Origin: Naematelia aurantialba
Taxonomy: Eukaryota > Basidiomycota > Tremellomycetes > Tremellales > Naemateliaceae
NCBI GenBank assembly: GCA_021527695.1
Contig: JAKFAO010000010.1
Span: 372,001-436,000, forward strand
Length of the DNA stretch: 64,000 nt
Direction: 5' to 3'
The position numbers were made by a program, and so were the translations under genes. Position 1 is the stretch's first letter, and every line of letters starts with the position of its first letter. Shown here in pieces: positions 21,838-38,400 of the stretch. The notes beneath the pieces were generated by a model. That model had not been told where the DNA came from. It saw only the letters and a program-made list of their open reading frames with translations, and did no database searches.

Positions 21838-23193
21838 ATGCGGCGACTCGCAGACGTCGATCAGCAATGGTACTTCTCCCGCGATGCCCTTGACCACACG
21901 CCGTCGCGGCAGGACGGCGTACCGCTCGACGTGGAACTGCAGAATCGGAAAGAGGTGATCGAGAACGTCCGGAGTCTTGCCTTTCGGGTCGGAGTGTGCG
22001 TTATGCTCTTCCAGTCGCGGCAATCTGGCCTGAAGAGTCGCGGCTGATGCGGGTTGCAGAGCAGATGAAGAGATTGATCCTAGTTCGACTCGCGCTCGAC
22101 CGGTACTGACCACGGCTGCGACGCTTGTTCACCGGTTCTACATGCGGCGGTCGTTCGCCGACTTTCAAGCGCGCCTGATCGCTCCAACAGCGCTCTTCCT
22201 CGCGAGTAAAGTCGAAGATGAGCAGATCAAGCTGCGTCATGTCGTCAATGCCTGTTTAACCAAGTGGGTGCCAGGCGCACTACCATGGCATCCAGACGAC
22301 GAGCGGGAACTGGTGAGTTCAGAATGGGACTATGACTACACACGGGAGAGACTGGTCTGATGCCTACATTTTCAGTATGCGCGACAATCGTCACAGCATC
22401 AGCGGTGGGAGCGGGATATCCTTGTAACGGAGGAGATCATGCTGGACACGCTATGCTTCGATATGAGCATCCCGCAGTCGTACTCAATCTTGCGAGAAGC
22501 AACGCTAGGATTGGGCGAGATGGTGGAGGCGAGCGCTCGTGCTGCTGCCGAGATAGGACGGGTCACAAACGGACATGAAAAACTCGGCAAGAGCATCATC
22601 GACGAGCAGGTCATCTCTACCACTGGTTGGGTGATCATACTCCAAGCGTGAGCTTCTGGGCTGTTGCTGAATCTGTGCCGTGCTGATCCCCGTTAGGCAT
22701 TTCCCACCCCTGCCCGTGCTTTGTCTCCCTAATGTGCTCGCGTTCACCGTGTTTGCCTTCCTCCTCTCGCTATTGGATCAAGTGTCCTGGTCAGAAGCTC
22801 TGGCCGCGGCTGCGGAACTCGGTGACAGGTTTGGTCTAGACGTGCATTTTGATGCCGAGCAAGGAGCTGTGGGTGCGGATGACCTCAGACTCGTTCAAGG
22901 TGAGCAGGGCCAGTAACGTATCCCTATTTGGTCTTGCTGATAGTTGCAGAGTGCCGGCAGCTTTTCATCGGGTACATGACGTCGTTCATCGATGCATCGC
23001 TCATGGCAATTCTTGTGAGTCATCGAGTTGAGGTTCAGCTAACAATCTTTAGCCCAACGACAGCAGCGTACCCTTACAATATTCCCGGAGGTTCACGGCG
23101 CATTTAATAGAGGTGAACGGCGGTCGCCGAGTAGACGACAATGACACTGCTCCTTCGACCGAGGCACCATCACCAGCTGTGACTGTAGCATAG
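21838..23193 (+). CDS. Cyclin T/K-like cyclin (transcriptional CDK partner)
   Basis: The N-terminal WYFSRDALDHTPSRQDGVPL is the hallmark opening of cyclin T/K/Pch1-type cyclins (W-F-...L..TPS..DG). A cyclin box follows: LTTAATLVHRFYMRRSFADF, LIAPTALFLASKVEDEQIKL, HVVNACLTKW, then TEEIMLDTLCFDMSIPQSYS and a second cyclin fold (VLAFTVFAFLLSLLDQVSW). Such cyclins bind Cdk9 or CTD kinases and regulate Pol II elongation. Introns at the YARQ, A|HFPP, Q|EC and L|PND junctions have GT-AG ends and consistent phase. The first intron junction (about 21988-22028) is the weakest; my choice leaves an unusual Ala/Asp/Glu-rich insertion before the box. The stop at 23191 lies 66 bp from the convergent APS3 stop. 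Confidence 0.85.
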
Positions 23194-23259
23194 GCATATT
23201 CCCCACATCTCACATGCATCACAACATAGTTACATAACTCCCAATGTCGGAGTCTACGC

Positions 23260-24315
23260 CTATACACCCATTGCAGCAAGCCAGCGTCGAGGACCATCCG
23301 CGCTGCCTCCTCTTGATCCGCTACGACCAGCGCCTGGCGCAATGAGCATGGACGGGAGGAGCGGATTTGCCGACGCTGCAGACGCTTTTCGATTCCGTGC
23401 TGATGCCTGGACTGCGCTGTCTCAGCACGACACGATACACGATACCAAAGTCACACTCCGATGCACAGTGGATAGGAACGGCATCACACAATGACGCAGA
23501 GTGACAGGTGGTAGACAGACGACGTACCACATGCTGAAATCTCGTTGATATTTGTCTCCAACACTAGACCACCTTGTATAATCTCGGACAAGACGTGATG
23601 GACCTATCGGTCATCAGCACTTGTAGCCCGCACGCATGCGCTCGTGGGACGCATCCGCCCGCAGGGACTCACCTCGTCAAAATGGAAGATGAGGTCCAGT
23701 TCACAGACATTTTCAAAGGCGCGATCAAGGGACTCGACAAACACCTGCCCCGTCAATACAGCACGGTACACCTGTCAGACAGAAGGGATGGTAGCTTAAC
23801 ATACCTGGATCAAGTCGAGGATGCCCAACTCAGACTCTGCACCATCTACCACAAACCTGCCCACATGATCAGCACAGCTTCTGGCTTCTGTTGGCCATGT
23901 GAGGAGGAGGCGTACACAAAGTACAGCGTAGCATAGTGCCGATAGATGACTCGGATGTCGTCGTTATCGCTGCTCCCTCGCACCTCTTTTCCCTTTCCCG
24001 GCCCTGCGCCGGCACCCGCACCTGGACCAGCATTGGCAGCCCCGCCGGCAGACGAGGGAAAGACGAGATCAGGCGCGTCGAGGAAGTTGCATACCCCCGC
24101 TGGGCGGTCTGAGATGAGTGAGAAGATCTGGGAGATGAGGGATTGCTGGACGAGAGGAGGGGTCTGCGTATAGAATTTGGATAGACGTGGTTTGCCTAGA
24201 TGTCATCAACACATGTTCCGTGGCTTATGCCAAGTCCCACCGCGGCATGATGATCAAGGACGAGGAGCGGAAAAGGCTCACCGTGGGTGTTGAATATCAG
24301 GACTGCCTGGATCAT
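23260..24315 (-). CDS. APS3: AP-3 adaptor complex small (sigma) subunit
   Basis: It is a sigma subunit of the AP-3 coat, which carries cargo from the Golgi directly to the vacuole. It begins MIQAVLIFNTHG|KPRLSKFYT (exon 1 is 24315-24282) and continues QTPPLVQQSLISQIFSLISD, VIYRHYATLYFV, FVESLDRAFENVCELDLIFH, VHHVLSEIIQGGLVLETNIN and EISAC, the characteristic sigma-adaptin order. There is an insertion of Gly/Ala/Pro repeats (GPGAGAGAGPGKGKE) before the YRHYATLYF core. The last exon, phased through an acceptor ending GCGCAG, gives a Ser/Ala/Gly-rich tail ending RRWLAAMGV and stop at 23260. It is head-to-head with YVC1, whose product sits in the vacuole membrane. Confidence 0.9.
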
Positions 24316-24576
24316 GCTTCTTCAGACACCGCTGCTCTCGCCAGCACTGCCGTTGGATACCAGCGAGATGGATGTAGAACGATGACAGACGACATCCCAC
24401 ATTTAGTCGGCAAACGTTTTGATCGGTGGAGGCTGGAGGAAATCGTCTCGATCCTTTGGTGTGTCTGGTCTTCATTCAGCTCTTCTGCTGACAGACGACG
24501 CATCATACGAGATGTCGCGCCCCGAGGCAGGGGGCGCCTGACGACTCGACAGCCTTAGGAGGAAGCAGCTGCCAGG
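24316..24576. promoter_or_regulatory. Bidirectional promoter between APS3 and YVC1
   Basis: Only 261 bp separate the two start codons, so both promoters must overlap here. No TATA element was obvious. Confidence 0.5.
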
Positions 24577-27500
24577 ATGGCGCTGCACCAGACGCTCCGG
24601 GAAGAGCGGACGCCCTTGCTCGGACCAACATCTGGTGTCTCGTCACAGGTGCTCAGCGAGGTATGCCGCATACCTATACCTCGTCGATATCTCTCCCCTG
24701 CTCATGCTTTCTAGACCAAGGTGTATCCCCTGATCCACTTGATACGCGTAGACGTGTCCGCCCATATTGGTCAGTCGCGGTGGCCACACTGGACATTGAC
24801 CATGGACTGACGTTGCAGATACACCTTTGACGTATGACCAGCTCCTGGCGCCAGATTCGACATACACCATTGTCCGGTCCGTTCTTCTCTCTTCTAACAC
24901 TCGTATTCTTCGGGGTGGTGCTGATGTCTCAGACCGCTTACGGAGAAGTACCTCGAGCTGCAGAACCAGTCCATCGGTGCGTCCCGTTACGAAGCGGGTT
25001 TGGCACGACGCCCTTGTCCAGCTCACCCGTACAGTCTTTTGCCTCCTTTTGAACCGCGTACAATTCACCCGCGACTCGACACAACTGTCCATCTCGACAC
25101 TTTCCCTCTCCCGAGCAACATTATGCGAGATCCTTGCCATTCGCGTCCTCCGTAAGTTCTCTGATAGAGTGACCACGGCGTAGCTGACGAGCCGGCTCTC
25201 CCTTCAGGTGGCTGGTCCGAGCGCAGTCTGCCCCTTGCGACGGTCTTGCTTACTCCATGGGCCCTGTTCCAAGGTGCCAGTGAAGTGGTTATCGAACGTG
25301 CAGTGGAGGACGGGGACGACGATATCTTGACTCAAGGTGGAAATGCGCTAGAGGTACGCAACACGCAGACGCAGGGTCATGCGAGGCGAGTAGGACGCGA
25401 AACTGAATCGTCAGATGGCGATCATCGGAGGCTCCAAGCGGTTCATACGCAGTCCGTCGTGTCAGAAAGTCATTGGTCAGTCCACCCTCGTCCTCGCATG
25501 TATCACGAATTCTCGATGTAGGCTGACAGGGAGACAGAGGGCATCTGGTCCGGCCGCATCATCTATTCGGCCAAGAATGCACACGCCATCATCGCGGATG
25601 TGAGACGATGCAAACCGCAGGGCTGTGTCTTGGTCTAACGGCCACAGAACTACAAGAACAAGCCTATTCAGATCTACAACCCGCACAAGGCGCCATTGCT
25701 CGACCACTACCGGTCAGCTCGATGATGAGTTTGACAGCTGCCAACTGACCCTATCAGCCTAAAGGTCCCTCGTGTCCGCAGCATCCTCGACTATGTCAGC
25801 TTTCTCATACTCTTCATCCTCTACGTTGTGGCCGTCGAAGGGCTAGAGGAGACGCATCTGAACAACAAGGAACTGGCCTTCATCATCTATGCGTTGGGTC
25901 CGTAGTCGCTAGTCACTAGGTTCGATTCGCCACTGATGAAAGCAGCGTATTCACTCGACAAGCTGGCGACTATTCGTGAACACGGGCTTAAAGGTCAGCT
26001 ATTGTTCTTGTTCAAAGTGCATCAGCTGACAGAACAGTGTTCTCGAGCTCGCTGGTCAACGGCTTTGATCTCGTCTTCATGCTCATCTACGCGTTTTATC
26101 TTGGAGCCAGGCTGTATGGGTTCCACTACCACAGCGAGAATGCCCTTTCACTCGGTGCAGACTGGCTTGCCATCGGTCCGTGAAGCCGGAACACGGGGAG
26201 TGGTCTCTCAGCTGACGAACACAAGGGGCTGTTCTCATCTTCCCCAGACTAGCGTTCGTGACGCTCGCGAATAACCTCATGGTCCTCAGCATCCGGTCCA
26301 TGCTCACTGAATTCTTCTGTAAGCCCGTTCGGCCCTGCAGGGCGGCATCGCTGACCCTGCCAGTTCTGATGGGGATCGGAATCTTCTGCTTTCTGGGCTT
26401 TCTATACGCGCTCTTCACCCTGGGACAGGGAAAGTGAGGCTATCCGAAGGAGATGGACACTGATATCGAGATTCGCGCTCTCCCAGATCGGGTGGTACCT
26501 CCTCGAAGTCTACTTTGGACTAGACGCAGCGGGATTCGAAGCAGCTCGTACGTGTCTCGCTGTGATTGACGCTCACGAAGCAGATGTGTTCCACCCGTTC
26601 CTCGGTCCGATCCTGATGGTCACGTATGCCTTGTTGTCAAATACGCTGCTTTTGACTGTGCTCGTGGCGATTCTAGGAAATACATTTGCGACTATCAATA
26701 ATGATGCGGCGGCGGAGTCGATGTTTCGCAAAGCCGTGGCCACGATTGAAGGCGTCAAAGCTGGTGAGCGCCTACCTTTTCTCTGCTGCCTTACTGCCTT
26801 GCTCTTTTCTGGTTTGCTCCCTGCTCCTTGCTGATAATACAGACGCGGTATTCAGCTATCAAATGCCTTTCAACCTGGTGGCCGTGGTGTTCCTATGGCC
26901 AATGAGCTACATTCTCACGCCACGCTGGTGAAGTCTTATCTCTCTGTTTATGAATTTTCGCTGACCTCATCAGGTTTCACAAGCTCAATGGTATGCTGTT
27001 ATGCCTTGGAGGCTCGTAGCAGAATCAAGGCTGACGCCTACAGTGTGGCTGATCCGTGTCTCGAATCTGCCGGTGCTTCTTGCCATTGCATTGTACGAAC
27101 GGCAGCAATACAAGGAGACAACAGTCATGGAACAGCTCGGTGACTTTGCTGAACGCTATGTCGGGAGTCTTCCTCGGAAGCTCAAAGCTGCTGGTACGCG
27201 AAACTGAGAGGGAGTCCGCTGACATGAAGCCGGCTTTGACAACTTTGGTTCACGAGCCGACATCAACGCGGTGTTTGAGATTGAGCGAGAAGTCGGCGAC
27301 TTTTATCGTGGTTGGGATGACGATGCGTTTGACGAATCGGAAATCCGTCTCCCGCCACCGATGGACGACGATGGGGATGCAGAGGCTAAAGATCCCACTG
27401 TCAATGCCGACACCACTGTGTCTGACCTGCCACGAAGCGCGCCGACACCGATCACCGCCTCCCCCGGTCGTTTCATTGATGATGAGCAAGATGCAGATGT

Positions 27501-28392
27501 GCCAGATCAAGATCTTGGACCGTCGGCGAGGAGACGAAGGCAATCGATGCCCGGATCAGCCCGTCCTACTTCGCCGCCGCTCCATCAATCCGTCTCATTT
27601 GCACCAGGTCCCATGCGCCCACGCCGCAATTCATCAATTTACGAGCCGAGTCCACTTGCGAGGTTATTCGTGCGCAGTTCTGATCAGCCGGGACCCGGGG
27701 GCCTTGCCGATCGGATGCGTGAGAGGCGGCAGAGCTTAGCTACGGCTTTGGTCATGTCTTCGTCTCAACCTGCGCTGTCCGGCATCCTGTCTCCTGCGCG
27801 GGGCGCCAGAGGGCCAAGACGGCATAGTCGGACCATCTCACAACCGCCGAGCATAATGACCACCAGTAACAATGTGGCAAGTGGGGACGCCCCAGAGACA
27901 GGATCGGCAAGTAAGGCGACAAAGAGCGAGCCCACCACAAAACCCTCGAATCTCGCATTATTGCGTCCGTCGATCACGCCGATAGACGAAGACAGACGAT
28001 TGTCGTTCAGCGAATCATTCGAACGAGCTGAAGACGAGAGGGCATCGGTTCCATTCCCAAAGCATTCAGCAGAACAGTCGCTTGCTGAGCCTGGCTCTAT
28101 CGGCAGGGCATCGGCCGTTGCGGACCATCAAGCCTCTGCTGGAACGGCATCAGTACCGGCCCATGCGGATCGCCAAGATCCTGTGGAAAGGGGATCGGTG
28201 CCGGACAATGTCAACCGCAATGCCAACCCAGAATCTATTGGCAAGGCATCGGATGTGACCAAGGATGAGGCAGAGCCAAAGGTAGATGAAATGAAGCAGC
28301 AGCTGGAACGGATCGAGCGACGCCAGAAGCGAATCGAGGACATACTGGAGCAGCTTTTACGGAGGAAGGAGGACGATGATGTATTTGACTAG
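24577..28392 (+). CDS. YVC1: Vacuolar TRP-family cation channel (TRPY1/Yvc1)
   Basis: A Ca2+-release channel of the vacuolar membrane. The protein opens MALHQTLREERTPLLGPTSG and continues with Yvc1-type cytosolic segments YPLIHLIRVDVSAHI, DTPLTYDQLLAPDSTYTIV, RPLTEKYLELQNQSI and CFLLNRVQFTRDS. About six membrane segments follow, including SILDYVSFLILFILYVVAVE, LVFMLIYAFYLGARLYGF, FLMGIGIFCFLGFLYALFTL and the S6-like ALLSNTLLLTVLVAILGNTF. After the channel come FERY-type cytosolic residues and a Ser/Pro-rich tail of about 370 residues from 27271, ending in a short coiled-coil-like stretch (EMKQQLERIERRQKRIEDIL). At least ten short introns are needed. The tail is longer than in the S. cerevisiae protein and may be regulatory. 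Confidence 0.93.
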
Positions 28393-29077
28393 TAATGATT
28401 TGCGTGTAATGTCTGATAGTCGTACACGGCACAGCGCGAGATGTATTTATTTGGGCCATGTGTAACGGATGTTCCAGTCCACAACTCCATCTCCTGCCTT
28501 TACACTCCAGTAAGGAGGACAACACGATACGTCGAGCGAGTTACGTTGCCGACGAGTGGCGAATCTGGCTCTGTTCTGATCTCTCCAGAGCCCTGCGACC
28601 GTTATTGACCTTTGACGAGAGAAACAAGTTCACCAGATATCTTTATGCTCTATTGATGCTCATCTTCCTCTGCGCTGTGGTACTGGATGAGCACGTCGGC
28701 GCCGGTATTCCCGAGTTTAGCAAGAAATAATCGATGAAGTGGTGCTCGCGTCGAGTGGCGAACTGCACTGACGCGACGGAAGCAAAGCAGATTACCCAAA
28801 GCGGAAATCTCGGCCTTCAGCCCCCATTTTTAATAATCCGTGGCCCCTCTGCAGCTTTTTTTCTCTTTCTCGCCTGTTCTTTTCTTTCTTTCCTTGCCAT
28901 CTCACCCAAAAAAACTCCTCCTTTCTTCTCTACGGCTTTGATTTCTTTGACACTTTTCGCGTCAAGGACACCAACACACAAACAGCAGTGACACTCGGTC
29001 CTAGATCAGCAACTCGCTGTGTTGTGACTCACACTCTCTCAGAGACACGCGCTCCAACAGAAACACAGTAGTTTAGA
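28393..29077. other. Intergenic region upstream of DBP2
   Basis: 3' flank of YVC1 and promoter of DBP2. It is pyrimidine-rich from 28850 to 28960. One short open frame (28458-28730) contains a hydrophobic run, but no splice or family support was found. Confidence 0.5.
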
Positions 29078-31807
<2,730 letters not shown>

Positions 31808-32146
31808 AGTCTTGCGGCCTCTGGCTGCACGCTCCGTTTTGAGTCGTGCGTCTGTCGATAGAATACTCATCGTCTCGTCTTCGCGTCGTTTCCTGGCTGT
31901 GACTCTCTCGCCGTATCATCCTTCGACCATCCCATGTGTGATACCCCATAGACCCGCCATGCATTCTGTGCATTCTGCCAAGAGATCCTTCTGGTGCCAG
32001 GCCGGCACGTGGGAATTTGGTCCCGTCGGCCGAGTGGGGACTACTTGGCTGAGCGGACTTTTTTCGCCCTGACCAAGAGGAAATATATTCCAAGACGACT
32101 CGCAACCTTTTGCAATACGCTTTACTCGCACGCATCGCCCAACCTG

Positions 32147-32153
32147 TATATAT
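32147..32153 (+). promoter_or_regulatory. TATA-like element in the TRR1 leader
   Basis: TATATAT lies about 480 bp before the first AUG of TRR1. No ATG occurs in any frame between it and 32630. It suggests transcription starting near 32180, which would place the long presequence-like frame in the mRNA. Confidence 0.4.
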
Positions 32154-32629
32154 CAAGCACCAGCGTGCTCGCATCTAGGACAGTAGCCATCAGGACTCTG
32201 CGGACTGCCTGTCGAGCTCAAGTGAGAGTTGGCGCCAGACTTGGACGTGGATCTGTACCTAGAGTAGCATTGATAAGCCCCTCCACCTTTTCGCCTCCCT
32301 TTGAGTCTTCACGTCGGTATACGACGGGAACGCCCCATTCGAGCAGCAGCAGCAGCAGCAGCGGTACCAGCGGTAGCGGTAGCGGCGGAACGTTTACGCA
32401 GCCCCACTTGGCTGCGACTATCCCGATTCCCGACGACTGCAACGCCGAGACCAGCGAGACCAGCGAGACCGCCAAGACCGCCGATACCAGCTCCACCAGC
32501 TATAGCAGCTTGGCCGACCAGAGTCATAGCAATAGAAACTCGAGTAAGAAGATCAAGACCCCGGAGACGGACAACGACAACGAGAACGAGAACGAGAACG
32601 AGAACGACAACATCAACAACACCAACACA

Positions 32630-34368
<1,739 letters not shown>

Positions 34369-34616
34369 CTTCGCCATGTAGACAAGATAGATAGACTGCA
34401 TCTATGCATGCTTGTAGCTGGTCGTCAGTGACGTGGCAATATTCTTCACACCGGATTGATATGCACGGTATCAGGCACGGTCCCACGCGTCCGGATGGAA
34501 CATGTCGAACGCCGAGACGCGTTTTTGGTTTTCGGTGCATCTCGAGGTCAGCTTCAGCCACCATCTCGTCTCTTGCTCTCTTGCTCATCTCTCCTAGCCT
34601 GGTGGAATCTGGCATC

Positions 34617-37600
34617 ATGGCGGCTAGTGTCGGTGTGCTCCCTGTTGCGTCTATCCAGGTGAGCTCGTGCTTGTCCTCTTTCTACGGCAGACAGCAGACT
34701 GACGCGAGGTAGATCAACTACGAAGATGAGCTCTGTACGTCTCGCCCCTCGTGTCTTTGCGTTCTCTGTATCTGGTGTTTTCTGCGTCGATACCTGTGCT
34801 TTCTTATCTTCGGGCCTGCTCTCCGTATCGAGCGGTTCAGTGTCGTGTTCTAGCTTTGGCTCCCGGAGGATCGCACCTGACAGAGGATCGCACCTCTCAG
34901 GGGATTGCACCTCGCTTCGAGAATCGCACCTCTCTTAGAGGATCACTGCGCCTCAGACTTCTCTCAGTACAAGACGAGTCTGAATCCGCTAACGTTTTGC
35001 GCTTTGCAGCCAAAATCACCGATTTCCTCAGCACGTTCGTCCCTCCCCCTCGGCGCCGCCCCGCCCTCCCAGCAGACGACGACGAAGGCGCTGAAGAAGA
35101 TGATATCGAGGAAGATGATGACGACGACGACTTGGCGGACGAAATGGACGATGTGATGCGTCTACGGGATGGGAGGGTGGGGCGCAATAAAGCCAAGTAT
35201 ATGAAGGTCTTGAGGAGGGTCGCGAATCGGAGGACGGCAGAGGTCGTTGTTGATCTGGCGGATTTGAAGAGGGTGAGTGTTGCTTTATAGCCTGCTTGGT
35301 GCAAAACGGAGCAATCCTTGTCGCCGGCGGACACAGACAAGTCTAAGGAGTGGGGTGTGGATGACAGTGGAGGGGGATCGAAGGCGGAGACAGCAGGCTG
35401 AGACGACAAGTGCGAAGACGACTGAACAATGAGCAGAGCGGAAAGGTGCTCAGCGAGGCTGACAACAACAGTACACCAACGACAACTCACTCCTGCACAA
35501 CATCATGCGGAACACCCGTCGCTACATCCAGCTGTTTGCCGAGGCGATTGACAACCTCATGCCTGAACCAGACGCCGAGATGGACTACACCGAAGACGTG
35601 TTGGATCTCATCATGCATCAGCGGCGCGAGATGAACGAACAGGTTGCGAATGGTGAACGAAATCAGGAGGCGGGCATGTTCCCTCCCGAACTCATGAGGC
35701 GATAGTGAGTTGTGAATTCGCCGGTCGCTGACGGGCAGTAACGTGTACCTGAAACCCCCAAGGAACAACGACGTCCTCGCTGTTCGAGCTGTCCGCGGTG
35801 GGCACCTCGGCAAGCTCATCACGGTACGCGGTATCGTCACTCGTGTCTCCGAAGTGAAACCTCTCCTCCTCGTCAACGCCTATACCTGCGACTCCTGCGG
35901 GAATGAAATTTTCCAAGAGATTGCACAGAAAGCCTTTACACCACTCGCGTCCTGTCCTTCCCAACAATGCCAGCAAAACAACTCGAACGGTCAACTACAC
36001 ATGCAGACTCGCGCGAGCAGATTTCGCCCTTTCCAGGAGGTCAAAATCCAAGAAATGGCAGATCAGGTGCCGGTAGGACATATCCCGCGGTCGATGACTG
36101 TCCATCTTTATGGTACCCTCACCCGCTCCGTCAACCCGGGCGACGTCGTCCATGTCTCTGGTATCTTCCTGCCCACCCCTTACACTGGTTTCCGAGCTAT
36201 CCGAGCCGGTCTGCTCCAGGACACGTTCCTCGAGGCGATGAGTGTACATCAGCTCAAAAAGCAATATCACGCCATGGAGCTTACGCCCGAGATCGCCGAA
36301 GCAATTCAGGATCTTCAGGAGGATTCAAACCTCTACTCGAGACTGGCCAACTCGATTGCCCCAGAGATCTATGGACATGAGGACGTCAAGAAGGCGCTGC
36401 TTCTACTACTTGTCGGAGGTGTGACCAAGAATGTTGGCGACGGGATGAAGATTCGTGGTGACATCAACGTGTGCTTGATGGGTGATCCCGGTGTGGCAAA
36501 GTCGCAATTACTTAAGTACATCACCAAAGTCGCCCCTCGAGGTGTTTACACGACTGGACGAGGATCTTCAGGCGTCGGTCTCACTGCTGCAGTCATGCGG
36601 GATCCTGTCACTGATGAGATGGTGCTGGGTAAGTGTGTCTAAAGTTCCAGGCTGACAAGCAGAGGGCGGTGCTTTGGTTCTCGCGGATAACGGTATCTGC
36701 TGCATTGATGAATTCGACAAGATGGACGACTCTGACCGCACGGCCATCCACGAAGTCATGGAGCAGCAGACCATCTCCATTTCCAAGGCTGGTATCACCA
36801 CAACCCTCAACGCCCGAACGTCGATCCTCGCAGCTGCCAACCCCCTTTACGGCCGCTACAACCCCAAAGTCTCTCCTGTGGAGAACATCAACCTCCCGGC
36901 TGCTCTCCTGTCTCGTTTCGACGTCCTGTTCCTCATTTTGGATACTCCGACTCGCGACGATGATGAACGCCTAGCCCAACACGTCACCTACGTCCACATG
37001 CACAACACACACCCCCAATTGGACTTTGAGCCGATCGAGCCGACTCTGATGCGACACTACATTGCCGCGTGCCGCAAAGTCCGGCCTATCGTGCCGACTG
37101 CCATGTCCGAGTACATTGTCTCCTCGTATGTTCAGATGCGTAAGCAACAGAAAGAAGACGAGGCGGACGACAAGCAGTACTCCTACGTGTCGGCAAGGAC
37201 GTTGCTCGCTGTCTTGCGGTTATCTCAGGCCCTCGCGAGATTACGTATGGACAATGTCGTTGGACAGGGAGATGTCGACGAGGCTCTGCGGCTCATGGAC
37301 GTCTCCAAGGCGAGTCTGCACGAGCACCAGGCGAACCGAGGGGCGGGCGAAGACCAGACGGACACGAGCAAGATCTTTAGGATCATCAAAGATATGGCTT
37401 CTAAGCGAGCACGGCGGAGGGCGGGTAGCGAGGACGAGGACGAGGACGAGCTCGAGGAATTGACCATGAACGATCTGCGAGCGAGGGTTATCGCCAAGGG
37501 CTTTACAGAGACTCAGTTCATGAACACGGTCCTAGAGGTGAGTTTAGATTTTCCTCTCACCACAAACCGCCGCTCGCGGTGCCATTGCCTTGGGTATGGA

Positions 37601-37698
37601 GTACCGCTGACGCGTCTTGGTAGTATGAAAACATGGGCGTGCTGTTGAGGACTGCAAACGCCACTCGGTTGCGCTTTGTCGCCACGGAGGAGTTCTAG
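34617..37698 (+). CDS. MCM7: MCM7 subunit of the replicative helicase
   Basis: Part of the MCM2-7 hexamer that unwinds DNA at replication origins. It begins [31 protein letters not shown], then an acidic loop ([20 protein letters not shown]), the N-terminal domain with zinc-binding cysteines CDSC...CPSQQC, and the AAA+ core: Walker [12 protein letters not shown], Walker [12 protein letters not shown], and arginine finger [13 protein letters not shown]. The stretch [10 protein letters not shown] after the core is typical of MCM7 and separates it from other MCMs. The winged-helix C-terminus ends [10 protein letters not shown]. Introns are in phase: 35274-35471, at RR|YN near 35705, L|EGG near 36629, and the last near 37539. 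Intron 2 (about 34736-35009) is longer and contains CGCACCTC-type repeats. Confidence 0.96.
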
Positions 37699-38400
37699 GG
37701 CGGAGCGCAGTAGTTCAGTAGCGCAGTGGCGCAGCAGCACTTTAGCTCGCCTAGGAGAGCAGTAATGCGTAGCTCAGTGGCTCGACTGACGACGTGATGG
37801 GGGGATGGTTGGAGTGGTAATTGGCTGGTGTCGAGCTTGCATACCCATACCCAAGGAGGCGATCTTTATGCATCTGCATGTGTACGACGGGGCGCGGGGG
37901 CAGCTCGCGGGGGTCGTGCGTAGCTGCACGGTGCACGGTGCATGCGGGTATCTCTAATGCCGGTATAAATGGCTATGAACGTACGGGATACGTGATACGG
38001 GAACTACAACAACTGTCCTCTTGGTCGTCCTGTCTTGCTTCTCTCTGGGTGCCCTTGTCTACGTGTCTCCGGGTCACAATGTCTTCTCGTTTGTCACCGC
38101 GTCTCGTGTCTAGGTCTCCGGGGTGGTTTCGGTCGGGAAATTGGTGTTGGTCTCGGTATTCGTGTTAGTCGAGGTCATGTGTTGGTCTCCGTTTCCGTGT
38201 CGTGTTGGTCTGCTCCGTGCGCGAAAAGGGAGGAGGGGGAGTCGCAACCAAAGGTCAACCATGTGCAGAGCACGGCACATCGCTTTACACCGACGAGGCA
38301 TCGCCTAACCTAGTCGGCTAACCCAGACGAGGCATCGCCTAATCCAGACGAGGCATCGCCTATACACCCAGACACGGCACCGTCTATACCAGACGCTCGT
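37699..38400. other. Convergent intergenic region with GACGAGGCATCGCCTA repeats
   Basis: 700 bp between the tails of MCM7 and the WD40 gene. At 38285-38395 there are four to five degenerate copies of AGACGAGGCATCGCCTAA. TATAAA at about 37965 has no gene after it. No coding signal was seen. Confidence 0.55.

Noticed and set aside
23049..23342. Open frame running antisense across the end of the cyclin gene
   Set aside because: It overlaps well-phased cyclin and APS3 exons and has no independent support.
25910..25945. tRNA B-box-like GGTTCGATTC
   Set aside because: It lies in a YVC1 intron, the flanking bases do not form a T-stem, and no A box or acceptor stem is present.
28458..28730. Open frame with a hydrophobic stretch after YVC1
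   Set aside because: It starts just after the YVC1 stop, has no splice or family support, and the composition before the hydrophobic run is random.
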